A stretch of DNA of 64,000 nucleotides from Acetobacteraceae bacterium (GCA_003164135.1 PLSD01000102.1:97235-161234), one strand, 5' to 3'; shown: positions 25,989 through 35,859, counted from the stretch's first letter. Numbers and translations are program-made. Notes: generated by a model from the sequence alone, not told the origin.

Positions 25989-27340
25989 GCGGCAAGAACC
26001 TCCTTTTTCAAACTTCCTAAGAGTGAGTTGGGATTAGCGTGGGTAATTTTCACCTCGTGAATTTCGCCGGTCAGCTCTACCGAAGACTCCACAACAACCG
26101 GCTGCGCATAAAGCGAGCGCCCGGCAATCTGGCCTGGGTGGCGGCCAAAACCTGTAAACAACACCGGCGTCGTCAGCCCCACGGTCGAGGCATTGAACGC
26201 ATCCTGCTGGCGCCGCAATTCCGCCTGCAGCTCATACAGCCGGGCATTCTTCACCTCGTCGGAAAGCTGCGGCAGCCCCGCCGCCGGCGTGCCGGGGCGC
26301 GGGGAATAGTTAAAGCTATACGCCAGCGCAAACCCCGTCTCGCGCACCAGCGCCATGGTGGCGGCAAAATCCGCATCCGTCTCGCCGGGGTGGCCGATGA
26401 TAAAGTCCGACGTAAACGCCATATCCGGCCGCACTTCGCGCAACCGCGCCACAATCCGCCGGAAATCATCGGCGGTATGCTTGCGGTTCATCGCGGCCAG
26501 TATCTTGTCCGAGCCAGACTGCACCGGCAGATGCAAAAACGGCATCAGCGCCGGATTATCCCGGTGCGCCAAAATCAGCTCCTCGGTCACGTCCGATGGG
26601 TGCGAGGTCGTATAACGCAACCGGCCCAACCCCTCGATCTCCGCCAGCTCGCTCAACAGCCGCGTCAGGCTCCAAATCCGCCCATCCGGCCCCTCGCCGT
26701 GGTAGGCGTTCACATTCTGCCCCAGCAGCGCAATCTCGCGCGTGCCCTGCGCCACCATCCGCCTGGCCTCGGCCACAATGCTCGCCACCGGGCGCGATGC
26801 CTCAGCCCCGCGCGTATAGGGCACCACGCAGAACGAGCAGAACTTGTCACAGCCCTCCTGGATGGTCAGGTTCGCAATCACCCCCTGGGGTGCTGCCGCA
26901 TCCGGCAGAAAATCAAATTTTTTCTCGGTGGGGAAATCCGTGTCGATCACCGAGCCCTTGCTGCGGTGCACCTGCGCGATCAACTCCGGCAGCCGGTGAT
27001 ACGCCTGCGGCCCCACCACCATGTCCACATAAGGTGCGCGTTTCAGCAGAATATCCCCCTCCGCCTGCGCCACGCAGCCGGTCACGGCGATCATCATCTT
27101 TCCGCCGCCGGCCTCTTTCAAATCGCGCAGCCGCCCGAGTGCCGAGAACACTTTCTCCGCCGCCCGTTCGCGTATGTGGCAAGTGTTCATAATCACCATG
27201 TCCGCCCCCTCGGGGCTGTCCACTGGCGCGTAACCCAGCGGGGCAAGCACATCCGCCATCCGCGCGCTATCGTACACGTTCATCTGGCAGCCATGAGTCA
27301 CTATGTGCAGTCTACGGGTTTTTGTGTCCGTCGCGGTCAT
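25985..27340 (-). CDS. miaB: tRNA-2-methylthio-N6-dimethylallyladenosine synthase
   Basis: A radical-SAM methylthiotransferase that adds the 2-methylthio group to i6A37 of tRNAs reading UNN codons. The 451-residue product has the N-terminal cluster cysteines Cys18, Cys54 and Cys89 (HGCQMN, NTCHIRE, TGCVAQ), the radical-SAM motif Cys164-x3-Cys168-x2-Cys171 ([10 protein letters not shown]), and a C-terminal TRAM domain. The first gene of miaB-phoH-ybeY-corC. A palindromic repeat sits just upstream. Confidence 0.96.
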   Translation of the reverse strand: MTATDTKTRRLHIVTHGCQMNVYDSARMADVLAPLGYAPVDSPEGADMVIMNTCHIRERAAEKVFSALGRLRDLKEAGGGKMMIAVTGCVAQAEGDILLKRAPYVDMVVGPQAYHRLPELIAQVHRSKGSVIDTDFPTEKKFDFLPDAAAPQGVIANLTIQEGCDKFCSFCVVPYTRGAEASRPVASIVAEARRMVAQGTREIALLGQNVNAYHGEGPDGRIWSLTRLLSELAEIEGLGRLRYTTSHPSDVTEELILAHRDNPALMPFLHLPVQSGSDKILAAMNRKHTADDFRRIVARLREVRPDMAFTSDFIIGHPGETDADFAATMALVRETGFALAYSFNYSPRPGTPAAGLPQLSDEVKNARLYELQAELRRQQDAFNASTVGLTTPVLFTGFGRHPGQIAGRSLYAQPVVVESSVELTGEIHEVKITHANPNSLLGSLKKEVLAA

Positions 27341-27345
27341 ACGTC

Positions 27346-27416
27346 TAGAGCCCGATCGTTAAAGGTTGCGTCAACTTCTGACGCAGCCTTTAACGTGAAT
27401 CGGTCTCTGATCAAAA
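27346..27416. repeat. Dispersed palindromic element, copy B
   Basis: TAGAGCCCGATCG (27346-27358) and CGTGAATCG (27394-27402) flank a 15-bp hairpin (27359-27373 with 27379-27393, one wobble pair). The flanks match copy A at 3255, while the stem sequence differs entirely; CTCTGATCAAAAAG follows, against CTCAGCAAAAAG in copy A. Confidence 0.7.
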
Positions 27417-27532
27417 AGTTTGAGTGCGGCCGCAGGTCGCGTTCAAAACTCATCCGGTTTCCCCGGACGGAAAAGCGCGTGTAAGGCAAACTGGTCAAGG
27501 TCAATTCTTTAAGAATCCTCCTGAGCGTCCCG

Positions 27533-28312
27533 CTACTCCGCTATGTTTCCACGCGCCGTGTCAAGAAAATTTGCGTGACCATCCGGTGACTTAATGCTCA
27601 GGCCGTGCCCCAAAGCCACCCGCTGGTCGAACACAAAACACTCGCCCCGCCACTTGCTTTCCGCCTCCGGAACCTCCTCCAGATAGCGCAAAATCCCACC
27701 CTGGAGTTGGAAAACCTGCTCAAACCCCGCCTCCAGCATAAACGCGCTGGCCTTCTCGCAGCGGATTCCCCCGGTACAGAACATGGCAATTTTCCTGGTT
27801 TTCGCATCGCCAAGCCGCTCGCGCACAAAATCCTTGAACCCGGTGAAACTGGTCAGCCCTGGGTCGATCGCCCCCTCGAACGTGCCATAACCAACCTCGA
27901 ATCCGTTGCGTGTATCCACCAGCACCACGCCGGGGTCTTCCAGCAGCGCGTTCCAGTCCCGCGGCGCCACGTACTGGCCAAGCTTCGTGGTCTCATCCAA
28001 CAACTGGCCAAAGGTGATAACCTCGCGCTTCAGCTTGATTTTTAAGCGGTCAAAATGGGCCGCCCCAGCCGTGGAAAATTTCACCTCCAACCGCTCGAAC
28101 GCCGGGCGGTCATCGGTTGCCACGCGCAGCTTCCCGACAAACGCATCAATCGCCTCCGGCGCCCCCGCGATGGTGCCGTTAATCCCCTCCGGGCTGACCA
28201 AAATGGTCCCAAAAATCTCCAACGCCGCGCAAGCCGCCAAAAACTCTTCCCGCACCGCCTGCGGCTGTTCCAGCCGCAAAAACTGATACAGCGCGGCTAC
28301 CTTGTTCGTCAT
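27533..28312 (-). CDS. trhO: tRNA uridine(34) hydroxylase, rhodanese type
   Basis: A 259-residue protein of the TrhO/YceA family, which hydroxylates U34 of certain tRNAs toward 5-methoxyuridine or carboxymethoxyuridine. An N-terminal acylphosphatase-like domain with VSPEGINGTIAG is followed by a rhodanese domain with VLVDTRNGFEVGYGTFEGA and the active-site loop Cys179-TGGIR-Cys185. Its start overlaps the plsC stop. It ends the long minus-strand run that starts with ugd, though its function is unrelated to glycan synthesis. Confidence 0.92.
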   Translation of the reverse strand: MTNKVAALYQFLRLEQPQAVREEFLAACAALEIFGTILVSPEGINGTIAGAPEAIDAFVGKLRVATDDRPAFERLEVKFSTAGAAHFDRLKIKLKREVITFGQLLDETTKLGQYVAPRDWNALLEDPGVVLVDTRNGFEVGYGTFEGAIDPGLTSFTGFKDFVRERLGDAKTRKIAMFCTGGIRCEKASAFMLEAGFEQVFQLQGGILRYLEEVPEAESKWRGECFVFDQRVALGHGLSIKSPDGHANFLDTARGNIAE

Positions 28313-29079
28313 ACCGTAAGTCCCTGTCCCGTAAGTCCTTGTCTCAGTGCCGCGGCATTATGCGCAATCCGCGCTTCCAACGCCGCCGCGAGTATTTTTC
28401 GATTCGGGAAAGTCCCCGGCGGAATCGGCGCGTCCAGCAATATCGTCGCATGCACGCTGCGCCGCCGGCCAAGCCGGCTAAAATGCGGGGCCATCTCCAT
28501 GTCGCCATACCAGGCGATCTCCGGCCGGTCTGCCCGCAGCACCGGCAGCCCGTCCAACCCGTCGTACACAATCGTCACCGGCTGCACATAAGGTTTGGCC
28601 GCCGCATCCGCCACTACTAAAAATGAAGAGGCAAACGGCAAAATCCGGTTGCCGTCGGAGGTGGTGCCTTCCGGGAACAAAATAATATTATCCCCCGCAT
28701 CCAGCCGCGCCGCCAGGCCGCCCTGCTCACGCGCCACGTTGGTGCGGTTGCGCGAGACGAACACCGTGCGCCCCAGCCGCGCCACCCAGCTTATCAACGG
28801 CCAGCGGCCGATTTCCGCCTTGGCGACAAAACACCCCGGCAGCACGCTGCCCAGCGCCACCACGTCCATCCAGGAGCAATGATTGGCGACAAACAAAGTC
28901 GGCCGGTGCGGGGACAGCGTGCCGGAAACCCGCAACCGCAACCCCAGCACCCGCGCCACGCCGCGCCAGTACACGCGCGCGAACCATTCCTTGCCGCGCC
29001 CCGGCAACACCAGCATCACCGCCTGAATGGGCATGGCGAGCAGCGTCAACACCAAAATCGCCGCCACCCGCGCCGCCAA
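28309..29079 (-). CDS. 1-acyl-sn-glycerol-3-phosphate acyltransferase (PlsC family)
   Basis: Acylation of lysophosphatidate or a related lipid at the inner membrane. Motif I is NHCSWMDVVALG (the H-x4-D pair), and LFPEGTTSDGNRILPF is motif III. An N-terminal transmembrane helix (ILVLTLLAMPIQAVMLVL) is present. The start is uncertain: the frame stays open to 29262 within the RgpF gene, but TTG 29079 (chosen, 256 residues) or GTG 29067 lies just past the RgpF stop at 29085 and fits family length. It may make ordinary phospholipid or acylate a surface lipid, given the glycan genes upstream. Confidence 0.85.
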   Translation of the reverse strand: MAARVAAILVLTLLAMPIQAVMLVLPGRGKEWFARVYWRGVARVLGLRLRVSGTLSPHRPTLFVANHCSWMDVVALGSVLPGCFVAKAEIGRWPLISWVARLGRTVFVSRNRTNVAREQGGLAARLDAGDNIILFPEGTTSDGNRILPFASSFLVVADAAAKPYVQPVTIVYDGLDGLPVLRADRPEIAWYGDMEMAPHFSRLGRRRSVHATILLDAPIPPGTFPNRKILAAALEARIAHNAAALRQGLTGQGLTV

Positions 29080-29084
29080 ACGTA

Positions 29085-30134
29085 TCAGGGCGCGCCGCCT
29101 TTCAGCATGGTCCTCAAATCCAGGAGAATCGGCTCCGGATCGGCGGCAAGAATGTCGCGCACCACCTCCACCCAGTCGCCCACATCCTCCACCCTGGTCG
29201 GGTTGTCGCGCAGCAGTTCGCGCTTGATGAATGGAAAGCCTGAAATCAGCAGTTGCCGCCACAAATCCGAGGTCGGGTTAAGCGCGGTCCGGTGCGCCAC
29301 GCCATCGCGGATGCGCAAGACCTGCATCTTGCGGGTGATCGTAATCGGGTCGGACTTACCCAGCTCGGTTTCCTCCTCCTCGATCAGCTTCGCCAGCTCC
29401 GTGCGGTTGACCAGTTTGATCAGGTTTTCATACGGCCATACGGCGGCGCAGCGCAGCCCGCCTTTCACCATCGCCTGTGTCACGCCCACTTCGTAGGTAT
29501 GCACGATGTAGGATTTCACCGGCACCGGGCGCACGCTCGTCCAGAATTTGCTCCACGCCTCGGCGCGCAACGCCACCGGGCCAAACGCCAGGAAAAACGA
29601 TTGCAAATGGTAGCGCAACTGCCAGCTTTCCGTCAGGCCCCAGACATCGGCTTTCGCGTAGTTCAACCGGCGCAGCGTATCACCCAGCGGCAGCAACGGG
29701 CCGAATACGCTGTCGTTGGCCAGAATCACCTCTTGCGTTTCCGCGCGGGGCAATTCGAGAAAATCAACCGCATCGCGCCAGGCGCCAAAATCGTAGCCGA
29801 CGTTTTTGCGCACGATCACGCCTGAGCAAACCTCCTGCAACGCTTCCATGGCCGCCGGCTTCAACCGGCCGGAATTGCTCACCAGCACCACGCTGCGGCC
29901 GTTGTCTTTCAGCGCGCGCATGTAGTCTATCACTTGCGGACGAACCAGGCCGCGGCCGTCAAAATGCATGAACAGCACCACCTGCGGCCCGAGCTTAACC
30001 TCACCCTCCGGCCAGACCCACAAAATCTGCCGCGTGCTGCGAATCTGCCCCACCACACGGGCGGGCGGAATCCATAGCCACCATTTGGCCAGGAACAGCA
30101 ACCGGCGGATTTTTTCACTCAGAGCATGTCTCAT
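29085..30134 (-). CDS. Rhamnan synthesis protein F (RgpF family)
   Basis: A 349-residue protein of the RgpF family (PF05045). Diagnostic segments are VVLFMHFDGRGLV, VVLVSNSGRL, RKNVGYDFGAWRDAVDFL (the D-F-G-x-W motif), EVILANDSVFGPLLPL and the later VWPYENLI. The family takes part in building rhamnose-rich or other cell-surface polysaccharides and is usually taken to be a glycosyltransferase. The N-terminus (about residues 8-25) is amphipathic rather than a clear signal. The start overlaps the stop of the 890-residue methyltransferase gene by four bases, so the two are coupled. Confidence 0.88.
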   Translation of the reverse strand: MRHALSEKIRRLLFLAKWWLWIPPARVVGQIRSTRQILWVWPEGEVKLGPQVVLFMHFDGRGLVRPQVIDYMRALKDNGRSVVLVSNSGRLKPAAMEALQEVCSGVIVRKNVGYDFGAWRDAVDFLELPRAETQEVILANDSVFGPLLPLGDTLRRLNYAKADVWGLTESWQLRYHLQSFFLAFGPVALRAEAWSKFWTSVRPVPVKSYIVHTYEVGVTQAMVKGGLRCAAVWPYENLIKLVNRTELAKLIEEEETELGKSDPITITRKMQVLRIRDGVAHRTALNPTSDLWRQLLISGFPFIKRELLRDNPTRVEDVGDWVEVVRDILAADPEPILLDLRTMLKGGAP

Positions 30135-32803
30135 GCTTTCGGACTTTCCATCTGTTGCAACAGATCATCGGGGGCGCCGGGATAATAGCCGGCAAAAGCG
30201 TTCAACAGGGCGGCGGCATCCTCGCCGCGCTTCAAATGGTTCAACGCCACCAGCTCACCGCGCAACGCCGGCCAGAACAACGCATCCGGCTCGCTGCCGG
30301 CGGGCGCCAGCCTCACAAGCTCGTCGCGCAGCCGGGCAAAGCAGGTGGCGCTACGGCGCCAATCGTCACGCTGCTCCAAAAACAGCACACCCGCCGCGAA
30401 CAGCGCATTGCGCGCCACCTCGGCATAGGGCGGACGCAGCGTCTGCAGCAGCGGATCCACCAGGTGCCGCAGCAGCCGGGCGTTGGCAAAATCCCCGGCG
30501 TTCACCAGGGTCACAAAGGCGACCAGCTCCAGCTCCTGCATGCGCGCCTCCTCAAGCCCGCCCTGCAAGGCTTCCTCCAGCCGCTGCACAATCCGCGCGC
30601 CATCGCCCTGTTGCAGCTCCAGCATCAGCAGCGCCGCCAGCGCGTCGCGCCGCAGCCCCGCCTTGCAGTCCGCCATCCGGCGCTCCACCGCGCGGTCCCG
30701 CGCCACCGCCGCCGCCTCGGTGAACTTACTCTCGTTCACCAGCCGCACAAAGCTATCCACCAGCAGCGGCCTCAGCACCGCGAGGTCCGCCCCTGCCTGT
30801 TCCAACTGGCCGATCCGCCGAATCGCGGCCTGCGTGCGGGCAAAATGCAGGTCCAGCATCACGCTCGCCAGCCGCGCATCATCCGCCGCCGCGCCCGGCA
30901 AGCTATCCAGTTCGGAAAAACAAGGCTCCGCCGCCGCCAAAGCCTCGGCCTCATCGTAGCGCGCGGTGTTGATCAACCCAGTATAGGCCCCCAGCAGCAG
31001 CGCCGTGCGGCGCTCTGGCGCCAGCTCGACCCCCGCCAAACGTCCCCGCACCAGCCCCGGATCACCCACGGCGAGGTCCAGTACCATCCGCGCCAGCCGC
31101 GCGTCCTGGCCGGTCTTTTGCTCCGCCGCCCGCGCGGCCAGCGCATCAATCCCATAGCGAGATGCCACATCCAGCGCCTCGCCGTAACGCGAGGCATTCA
31201 CCAGCCGGGTGAAAGCCTGCAGCACAATCCCGCCCGCGTCCTCGCCCAGGTCGCGCAGCGCATCGGCATACGCAAACGCGCGCATTGTCTCCCCGCCCGG
31301 CGCCAGCACAAAATTCGCCAGACTCAGCAGCGCATTGCAGCGCAGATCATCTGGCAGCACGGCATGCGGCATGTCCGCCAGCAGCGCTGCCTTCAATTCC
31401 CCCGCCAGCTCCAACGCGTCGGCATTCACCAGCGCGACAAAGCCGCGCCAGCCGTCAACCACATCCCCGCGCGCGATCAGCCCCGCCACACTGGCAGCCT
31501 CGCCTGCCTCGGCCTGGCAAAGCAATATCTCGCCCTCAACAATATGGCCGATGCTGGCTGAAAGCCCGTCGGTGAGCGAGCGTTTCGCCAGCGCGGCCTG
31601 CAAGGCGTTCACCGCCTCACCCGCCAGGCGCAGCAGCGGCAGCAGTTCCGCGCGGCTGGTGTCCAGGCCAAGCAGGTAATTGACCCGGCCGAACAAAATC
31701 ATGCCCAGCCCCAGCGGCATCAACCGCGCCAGCTCCGCCAGGCTGGCGGTTTGCGCGCCGGCGGGCAATTCCCGCATGGCCGCCAGATCCAGCCCAAAAC
31801 GCTGTTTGGCCGCCGGCAGCAGCACGTTCCAGGCGGCTTCCACCGCCTCGGCGTCGCCGTCATTCGCCGCCTCGAACAGCCCGCGCCCGGCAAAACCAAA
31901 GCACAAATCGCTCCCCGGCGCGGTGATCTTGCTGCGCTCCACCAGATAACGCCGGTACATCGCCCGCCCGGCGGCGGTATCCTCAATCAGCGTAAACGGC
32001 GCCGGGGAGGCATAGGCCACCAGCGAGAGCGAACTACGCAGCACCACCACATGCGCGAACCCGGCGGCGCGCAGCGCCAGCTCCAGGCTGGTGGCGGTCT
32101 GCAACACCAGATGCGCGCCCGGTGAGAGCAGCGGCATCAGCGACCCGGCGTCCAGCGCGGGGGTAATATGTTCAGCGTCCGGCGTGGTGAGGACCAGCAG
32201 GCCGCCGTCCGCCATCGCCTTGCGCATCAGCGCTAAAAATTCCGGCGGATGCTCCAGATGCTCCAGCACCTCGGTGGCGATCGCCACATCCCACGGCCCG
32301 CAGGTCAGCTCGGCCTCGGTGAAATAGGCCTGTTTGATATCCAGCCCCAACTCGCGCGCGCCAAAAGCGGCCAGCGGCGAGGGATCGTACCCCACCCCCT
32401 GCCAGCCGCGCGCGCGGATGCAGAAATCCAGGCCAAAACCATACGCACCGCCGATCTCCAGCACCTTCGCGCCGGGCGGCTTGTTCACCCGCGTCAACGG
32501 CGCTGAAATCGGCCATACGCCGGCACCCAGCTGCACCTGATAGACGTTCCAGCCGATCTCGATCAGCTCATCGGTGCTGTAGTCCATGGTGTGCATGTTA
32601 TCGACGAAGCGCGCCGTGCATGCCGGGCAGATTTGCAAAATAAAGCGATGCACCGCTTTGGGCGGGCGGTAGTCGATGTCGAGAATCTGCTCAGCCTGCA
32701 CACTGGCGCCGCAGTTGGGGCACACCGCGGGCGCGGTGCGCGGGTCCAGCCATTCAACCTCAATATGCTCGGCAATCCGTATTTTGCGGGTTGCTGCTGG
32801 CAT
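30131..32803 (-). CDS. Zinc-ribbon methyltransferase with long helical-repeat C-terminus
   Basis: An 890-residue protein. Cys28-x2-Cys31 (CPNCG) and Cys59-x2-Cys62 (CPACT) form a zinc ribbon, like the N-terminus of sugar C-methyltransferases. The SAM motif is KVLEIGGAYGFGLDF (about 113-127), and WDVAIATEVLEHLEHPPEF is typical of Methyltransf_23 enzymes. From about residue 300 the sequence is an all-helical, Ala/Leu-rich region with recurring AARYGEAL-like and NASRYDEA-like segments, suggesting TPR-type repeats, although I did not delimit them. It is likely to modify or help assemble a surface glycan; the repeats may bind partners. One-base overlap with the upstream gene (TGATG). Confidence 0.75.
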   Translation of the reverse strand: MPAATRKIRIAEHIEVEWLDPRTAPAVCPNCGASVQAEQILDIDYRPPKAVHRFILQICPACTARFVDNMHTMDYSTDELIEIGWNVYQVQLGAGVWPISAPLTRVNKPPGAKVLEIGGAYGFGLDFCIRARGWQGVGYDPSPLAAFGARELGLDIKQAYFTEAELTCGPWDVAIATEVLEHLEHPPEFLALMRKAMADGGLLVLTTPDAEHITPALDAGSLMPLLSPGAHLVLQTATSLELALRAAGFAHVVVLRSSLSLVAYASPAPFTLIEDTAAGRAMYRRYLVERSKITAPGSDLCFGFAGRGLFEAANDGDAEAVEAAWNVLLPAAKQRFGLDLAAMRELPAGAQTASLAELARLMPLGLGMILFGRVNYLLGLDTSRAELLPLLRLAGEAVNALQAALAKRSLTDGLSASIGHIVEGEILLCQAEAGEAASVAGLIARGDVVDGWRGFVALVNADALELAGELKAALLADMPHAVLPDDLRCNALLSLANFVLAPGGETMRAFAYADALRDLGEDAGGIVLQAFTRLVNASRYGEALDVASRYGIDALAARAAEQKTGQDARLARMVLDLAVGDPGLVRGRLAGVELAPERRTALLLGAYTGLINTARYDEAEALAAAEPCFSELDSLPGAAADDARLASVMLDLHFARTQAAIRRIGQLEQAGADLAVLRPLLVDSFVRLVNESKFTEAAAVARDRAVERRMADCKAGLRRDALAALLMLELQQGDGARIVQRLEEALQGGLEEARMQELELVAFVTLVNAGDFANARLLRHLVDPLLQTLRPPYAEVARNALFAAGVLFLEQRDDWRRSATCFARLRDELVRLAPAGSEPDALFWPALRGELVALNHLKRGEDAAALLNAFAGYYPGAPDDLLQQMESPKA

Positions 32804-34503
32804 CAGGCAAAGAGTTCCGGCACCCGCGCTTTAAGGGCCTCGGTCAGTTCCGCGCGGCGCTCCCACAGGCTGCGGTACCATTGCGTGCGGGCTTCCACCT
32901 GGTACGCCAGCATCCGTTCCCCGGCGACATAGGCGCGCGCCGCGTCGGCCATTTTGCGCGTCGCCTCCGGGTAGGCAAGCAGCCGCAGCAGGCCCGCCCG
33001 CAACTCCGCGGGATTGCTGAACAGCATGCCGGTTTTGCCGTCCTGGATGGTGCCCGCATAAACCACGTTGCTGGCCAGCGCCGCCACGCGCGCCGCCCCG
33101 GCCTCAATAAATTTGAGGTCCGATTTGGCGCGGTTGAATGGCGTGTCGGCCAGCGGCATGAAGGCGATATCCGCCTCGCCCAGCATGCGCATATAGGTCG
33201 CGTAATCCGCCATCGGGTCGAAGCGCTTATGCGGCGTCTCCAGCGCGTTGTAGAAATTCTCGTCGAGCAGGACATGGAAGTGCAGGCGGCCGCCAACGGC
33301 ACGCGCCACCTCGTTGAGCACCGGCATCAGCGGCGCCCAGTCCGGCCCGCGGTTGAGCGCGCCGAAAAACAGCGTCAGGCTATCAGGGTCGTTAAAATTA
33401 TTGACCAGCGGCAGCGAGAAAATGCCGTTCTGGAACACGCGAATTTCCGGGTTCTGCGGCCGCAGGGCATCGGCCAGCGCCTCGGTGCTGGTCTGGATCG
33501 CGTGCACGCCGCGGAACGTCAGCAGCTCATCCAGGTTCACGCCACGGTCTTCCATGAACTGCGGATGGTCGTCGAACTCGCTCACCACGACATAGCCCTT
33601 GTCCATCAGGGTGCGCAGCCGCGCCAGGCCGGAATCGCCCAGCAGCAGCGGCCGGTGCAACACGGCGATGCGCGGCGAATCCTGCAAACGCGGGTCGAGG
33701 TCGACCTCGCTGGCGATCGAGCCCAGCAGCGCGCTGTCGGTGCGCAGGGCGCGAATCGGCTCTATCACGCGCACATCGCTCACCCCGCCCTGCGGCGTCA
33801 GCATGGTGGCGTTCAGCTCCAGCCGCTCCGGCGCGGATTTACGGGCGCGCCAGATGAACTGCAGCGGCACCGCGCGGTTGAGATATTCCGCCGGGTTGAC
33901 GCCGATTGCCTGCAACCCTGGGGCCAGCAGGTTGATGAACTGCTCCGCCTGCTCACGCGCAATCGGCCGGGGCGCGACATCGGAGAGTTCCAGCCCGGCG
34001 TCTGCCAGGGCTTTGCCCATCATGCGCGGCGTGAACCAGCGCAGATGGGTGTGGTCGAACAGCCCCTGATCCTCGTAGTCAAAATTCCCGGTCAGCAGCT
34101 TGGCGGCAAAAGACCAGTGTTCCACATTCGGCATGCAGACCAGCACGGTGCCCTGCGGCGACAGGTATTTGGCGTGTTCGGCCAGCAGCGCCCAGGGGTC
34201 GACGAGATGCTCCAGCACATCGCCGTAAACAATACAGTCGATCCCTTCCGGCACGCTGAAGGGCATCGGCGTCTTCTCGACATCGCCGCAGAACACCTCG
34301 GAGATCCGCTCCCTGGCGTGGGCAATCGCCTCATCGTCCACGTCGATACCAAGCACCCGCGCACTGGGATTGCGGCGCAGGTAATCCGCACCCAGCGCGC
34401 CCTGGGCGCAGCCGACGTCGAGAATCGTACGTGCCGAAAGCGGGATTTTTTCAAGCAGTTCGGGATTGGCGAAATCTGGATATTGCGTGTGAGCGGGGGT
34501 CAA
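32803..34503 (-). CDS. Methyltransferase-glycosyltransferase fusion protein
   Basis: A 566-residue two-domain protein. Residues 1-210 are a class I SAM methyltransferase (TILDVGCAQGALG at 26-38; DCIVYGDVLEHLVDPW; HLRWFTPRMM). Residues about 230-566 resemble a GT-B/GT4-like glycosyltransferase: RIAVLHRPLLLGDSGLAR, VVSEFDDHPQFM, IQTSTEALAD, and a C-terminal donor-binding part with DIAFMPLADTPFNRAKSDLK and FIEAGAARVAALAS. It starts seven bases after ugd. A combined sugar transfer and methylation (for example chain capping) on a surface polysaccharide is plausible, but no substrate can be named. Confidence 0.8.
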   Translation of the reverse strand: MTPAHTQYPDFANPELLEKIPLSARTILDVGCAQGALGADYLRRNPSARVLGIDVDDEAIAHARERISEVFCGDVEKTPMPFSVPEGIDCIVYGDVLEHLVDPWALLAEHAKYLSPQGTVLVCMPNVEHWSFAAKLLTGNFDYEDQGLFDHTHLRWFTPRMMGKALADAGLELSDVAPRPIAREQAEQFINLLAPGLQAIGVNPAEYLNRAVPLQFIWRARKSAPERLELNATMLTPQGGVSDVRVIEPIRALRTDSALLGSIASEVDLDPRLQDSPRIAVLHRPLLLGDSGLARLRTLMDKGYVVVSEFDDHPQFMEDRGVNLDELLTFRGVHAIQTSTEALADALRPQNPEIRVFQNGIFSLPLVNNFNDPDSLTLFFGALNRGPDWAPLMPVLNEVARAVGGRLHFHVLLDENFYNALETPHKRFDPMADYATYMRMLGEADIAFMPLADTPFNRAKSDLKFIEAGAARVAALASNVVYAGTIQDGKTGMLFSNPAELRAGLLRLLAYPEATRKMADAARAYVAGERMLAYQVEARTQWYRSLWERRAELTEALKARVPELFA

Positions 34504-34509
34504 TGGGCG

Positions 34510-35859
34510 CTATCCTTGAGAACTGACGGTTGTAGGGGCGGCATAATCCTGTTTTGCCCGACCAATGCCCTGATAGGCAAATCCTGCCTCGCGCAGGGCT
34601 TTGGGGTCGAACACATTGCGCAGGTCGACCACGACATTGCCGCGCATCAACTGCTTTAATTTCGCCGGCGCCAGGGCGCGGAATTCGTTCCATTCGGTGA
34701 CCAGCACCAGCGCATCCGCGCCGCTCAGGGCCTCGGCGGCATCGTTGGCAAAGCTGACGCTGCCCGGCAGCAAGGCTTTCGCCCCTTGCATCGCCTCGGG
34801 GTCGAAGGCCGTGACGATGGCGCCTCGCGAAACCAGCCCCTGGATCAGCGGCAGCGAGGGCGCCTCGCGCATGTCGTCGGTCTCCGGCTTGAAAGCCAGG
34901 CCGAGCACGGCGATGCGCAAGCCCTCCACACTGCCGCCGCACGCCGCCACCACCCGTGCCGCCATCGACTCCTTGCGTGCGTCGTTCACGCTCACCACGG
35001 ACTGGATCAGCCGGCTCGGCGCCCCGGCTTCCTCGGCAATGCGCATCAGCGCCAAAGTGTCTTTCGGGAAGCACGAGCCGCCAAACCCCGGCCCGGCGTG
35101 CAGAAATTTGCGGCCGATGCGCCCGTCCAGGCCAATACCGCGCGCCACGTCCTGAACATCCGCGCCCAGTTTTTCGCACAAATCGGCCATTTCGTTGATG
35201 AAGGTAATTTTCATCGCGAGAAATCCGTTGGCGGCGTATTTGGTCAACTCGGCGGTCTCCAGCCCGGTGAAGACAATCGGCGCCTCGATGAGATACAGCG
35301 GCCGGTACAGCCGGCGCAGCACCTCACGCGCGTATTCGCTCTCCGCGCCCACCACCACGCGGTCCGGCCGCATAAAGTCGGTGATGGCGCTGCCCTCGCG
35401 CAGAAACTCCGGGTTGGCGGCCACTTCGATGCCGAGATCCGGGCGCAGTTTTTGCGCCATCGCGGCGATTTTACGCCCGGTGCCCACCGGCACGGTGGAT
35501 TTGGTGACGATAACCGCCGGATGGTCCAGCGCCATCAGCACCTGCTCAACCGCGGCGAATACATAGGTGAGGTCGGCATGGCCGTCGCCGCGGCGGGTTG
35601 GCGTACCGACGGCAATAAATATAGCCTCCGCCTCGGCAATGCCGTCCTCCAGGGTAGCGGGGAAGGTCAAGCGTCCGGCGGCCGCGTTTTCCGCCACCAG
35701 CCGGTCCAGCCCCGGCTCGTAGATGGGGATTTTGCCCTCCAGCAGCATGCGCCGCTTGGTCTCGTCGGCTTCCACCACCGCGACCGAGACGCCGAACTCC
35801 GCAAAACAAGCGCCCGACACCAGGCCAACATAGCCGCCGCCAATGATCGCAATCTTCAC
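34510..35859 (-). CDS. ugd: UDP-glucose 6-dehydrogenase
   Basis: Two-step NAD-dependent oxidation of UDP-glucose to UDP-glucuronate. The start chosen is GTG 35859 (KIAIIGGGYVGLVSGACFAEFG follows), with GGAGG seven bases upstream; an in-frame start at 35892 adds unlikely residues. The 449-residue product has the Rossmann motif, AVGTPTRRGDGHADLTYV, VTKSTVPVGTGRK and the catalytic Cys263 in GFGGSCFPKDT. It heads the minus-strand surface-glycan run and supplies a sugar-acid donor; it is divergent from the WecA-like gene. Confidence 0.96.
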   Translation of the reverse strand: MKIAIIGGGYVGLVSGACFAEFGVSVAVVEADETKRRMLLEGKIPIYEPGLDRLVAENAAAGRLTFPATLEDGIAEAEAIFIAVGTPTRRGDGHADLTYVFAAVEQVLMALDHPAVIVTKSTVPVGTGRKIAAMAQKLRPDLGIEVAANPEFLREGSAITDFMRPDRVVVGAESEYAREVLRRLYRPLYLIEAPIVFTGLETAELTKYAANGFLAMKITFINEMADLCEKLGADVQDVARGIGLDGRIGRKFLHAGPGFGGSCFPKDTLALMRIAEEAGAPSRLIQSVVSVNDARKESMAARVVAACGGSVEGLRIAVLGLAFKPETDDMREAPSLPLIQGLVSRGAIVTAFDPEAMQGAKALLPGSVSFANDAAEALSGADALVLVTEWNEFRALAPAKLKQLMRGNVVVDLRNVFDPKALREAGFAYQGIGRAKQDYAAPTTVSSQG

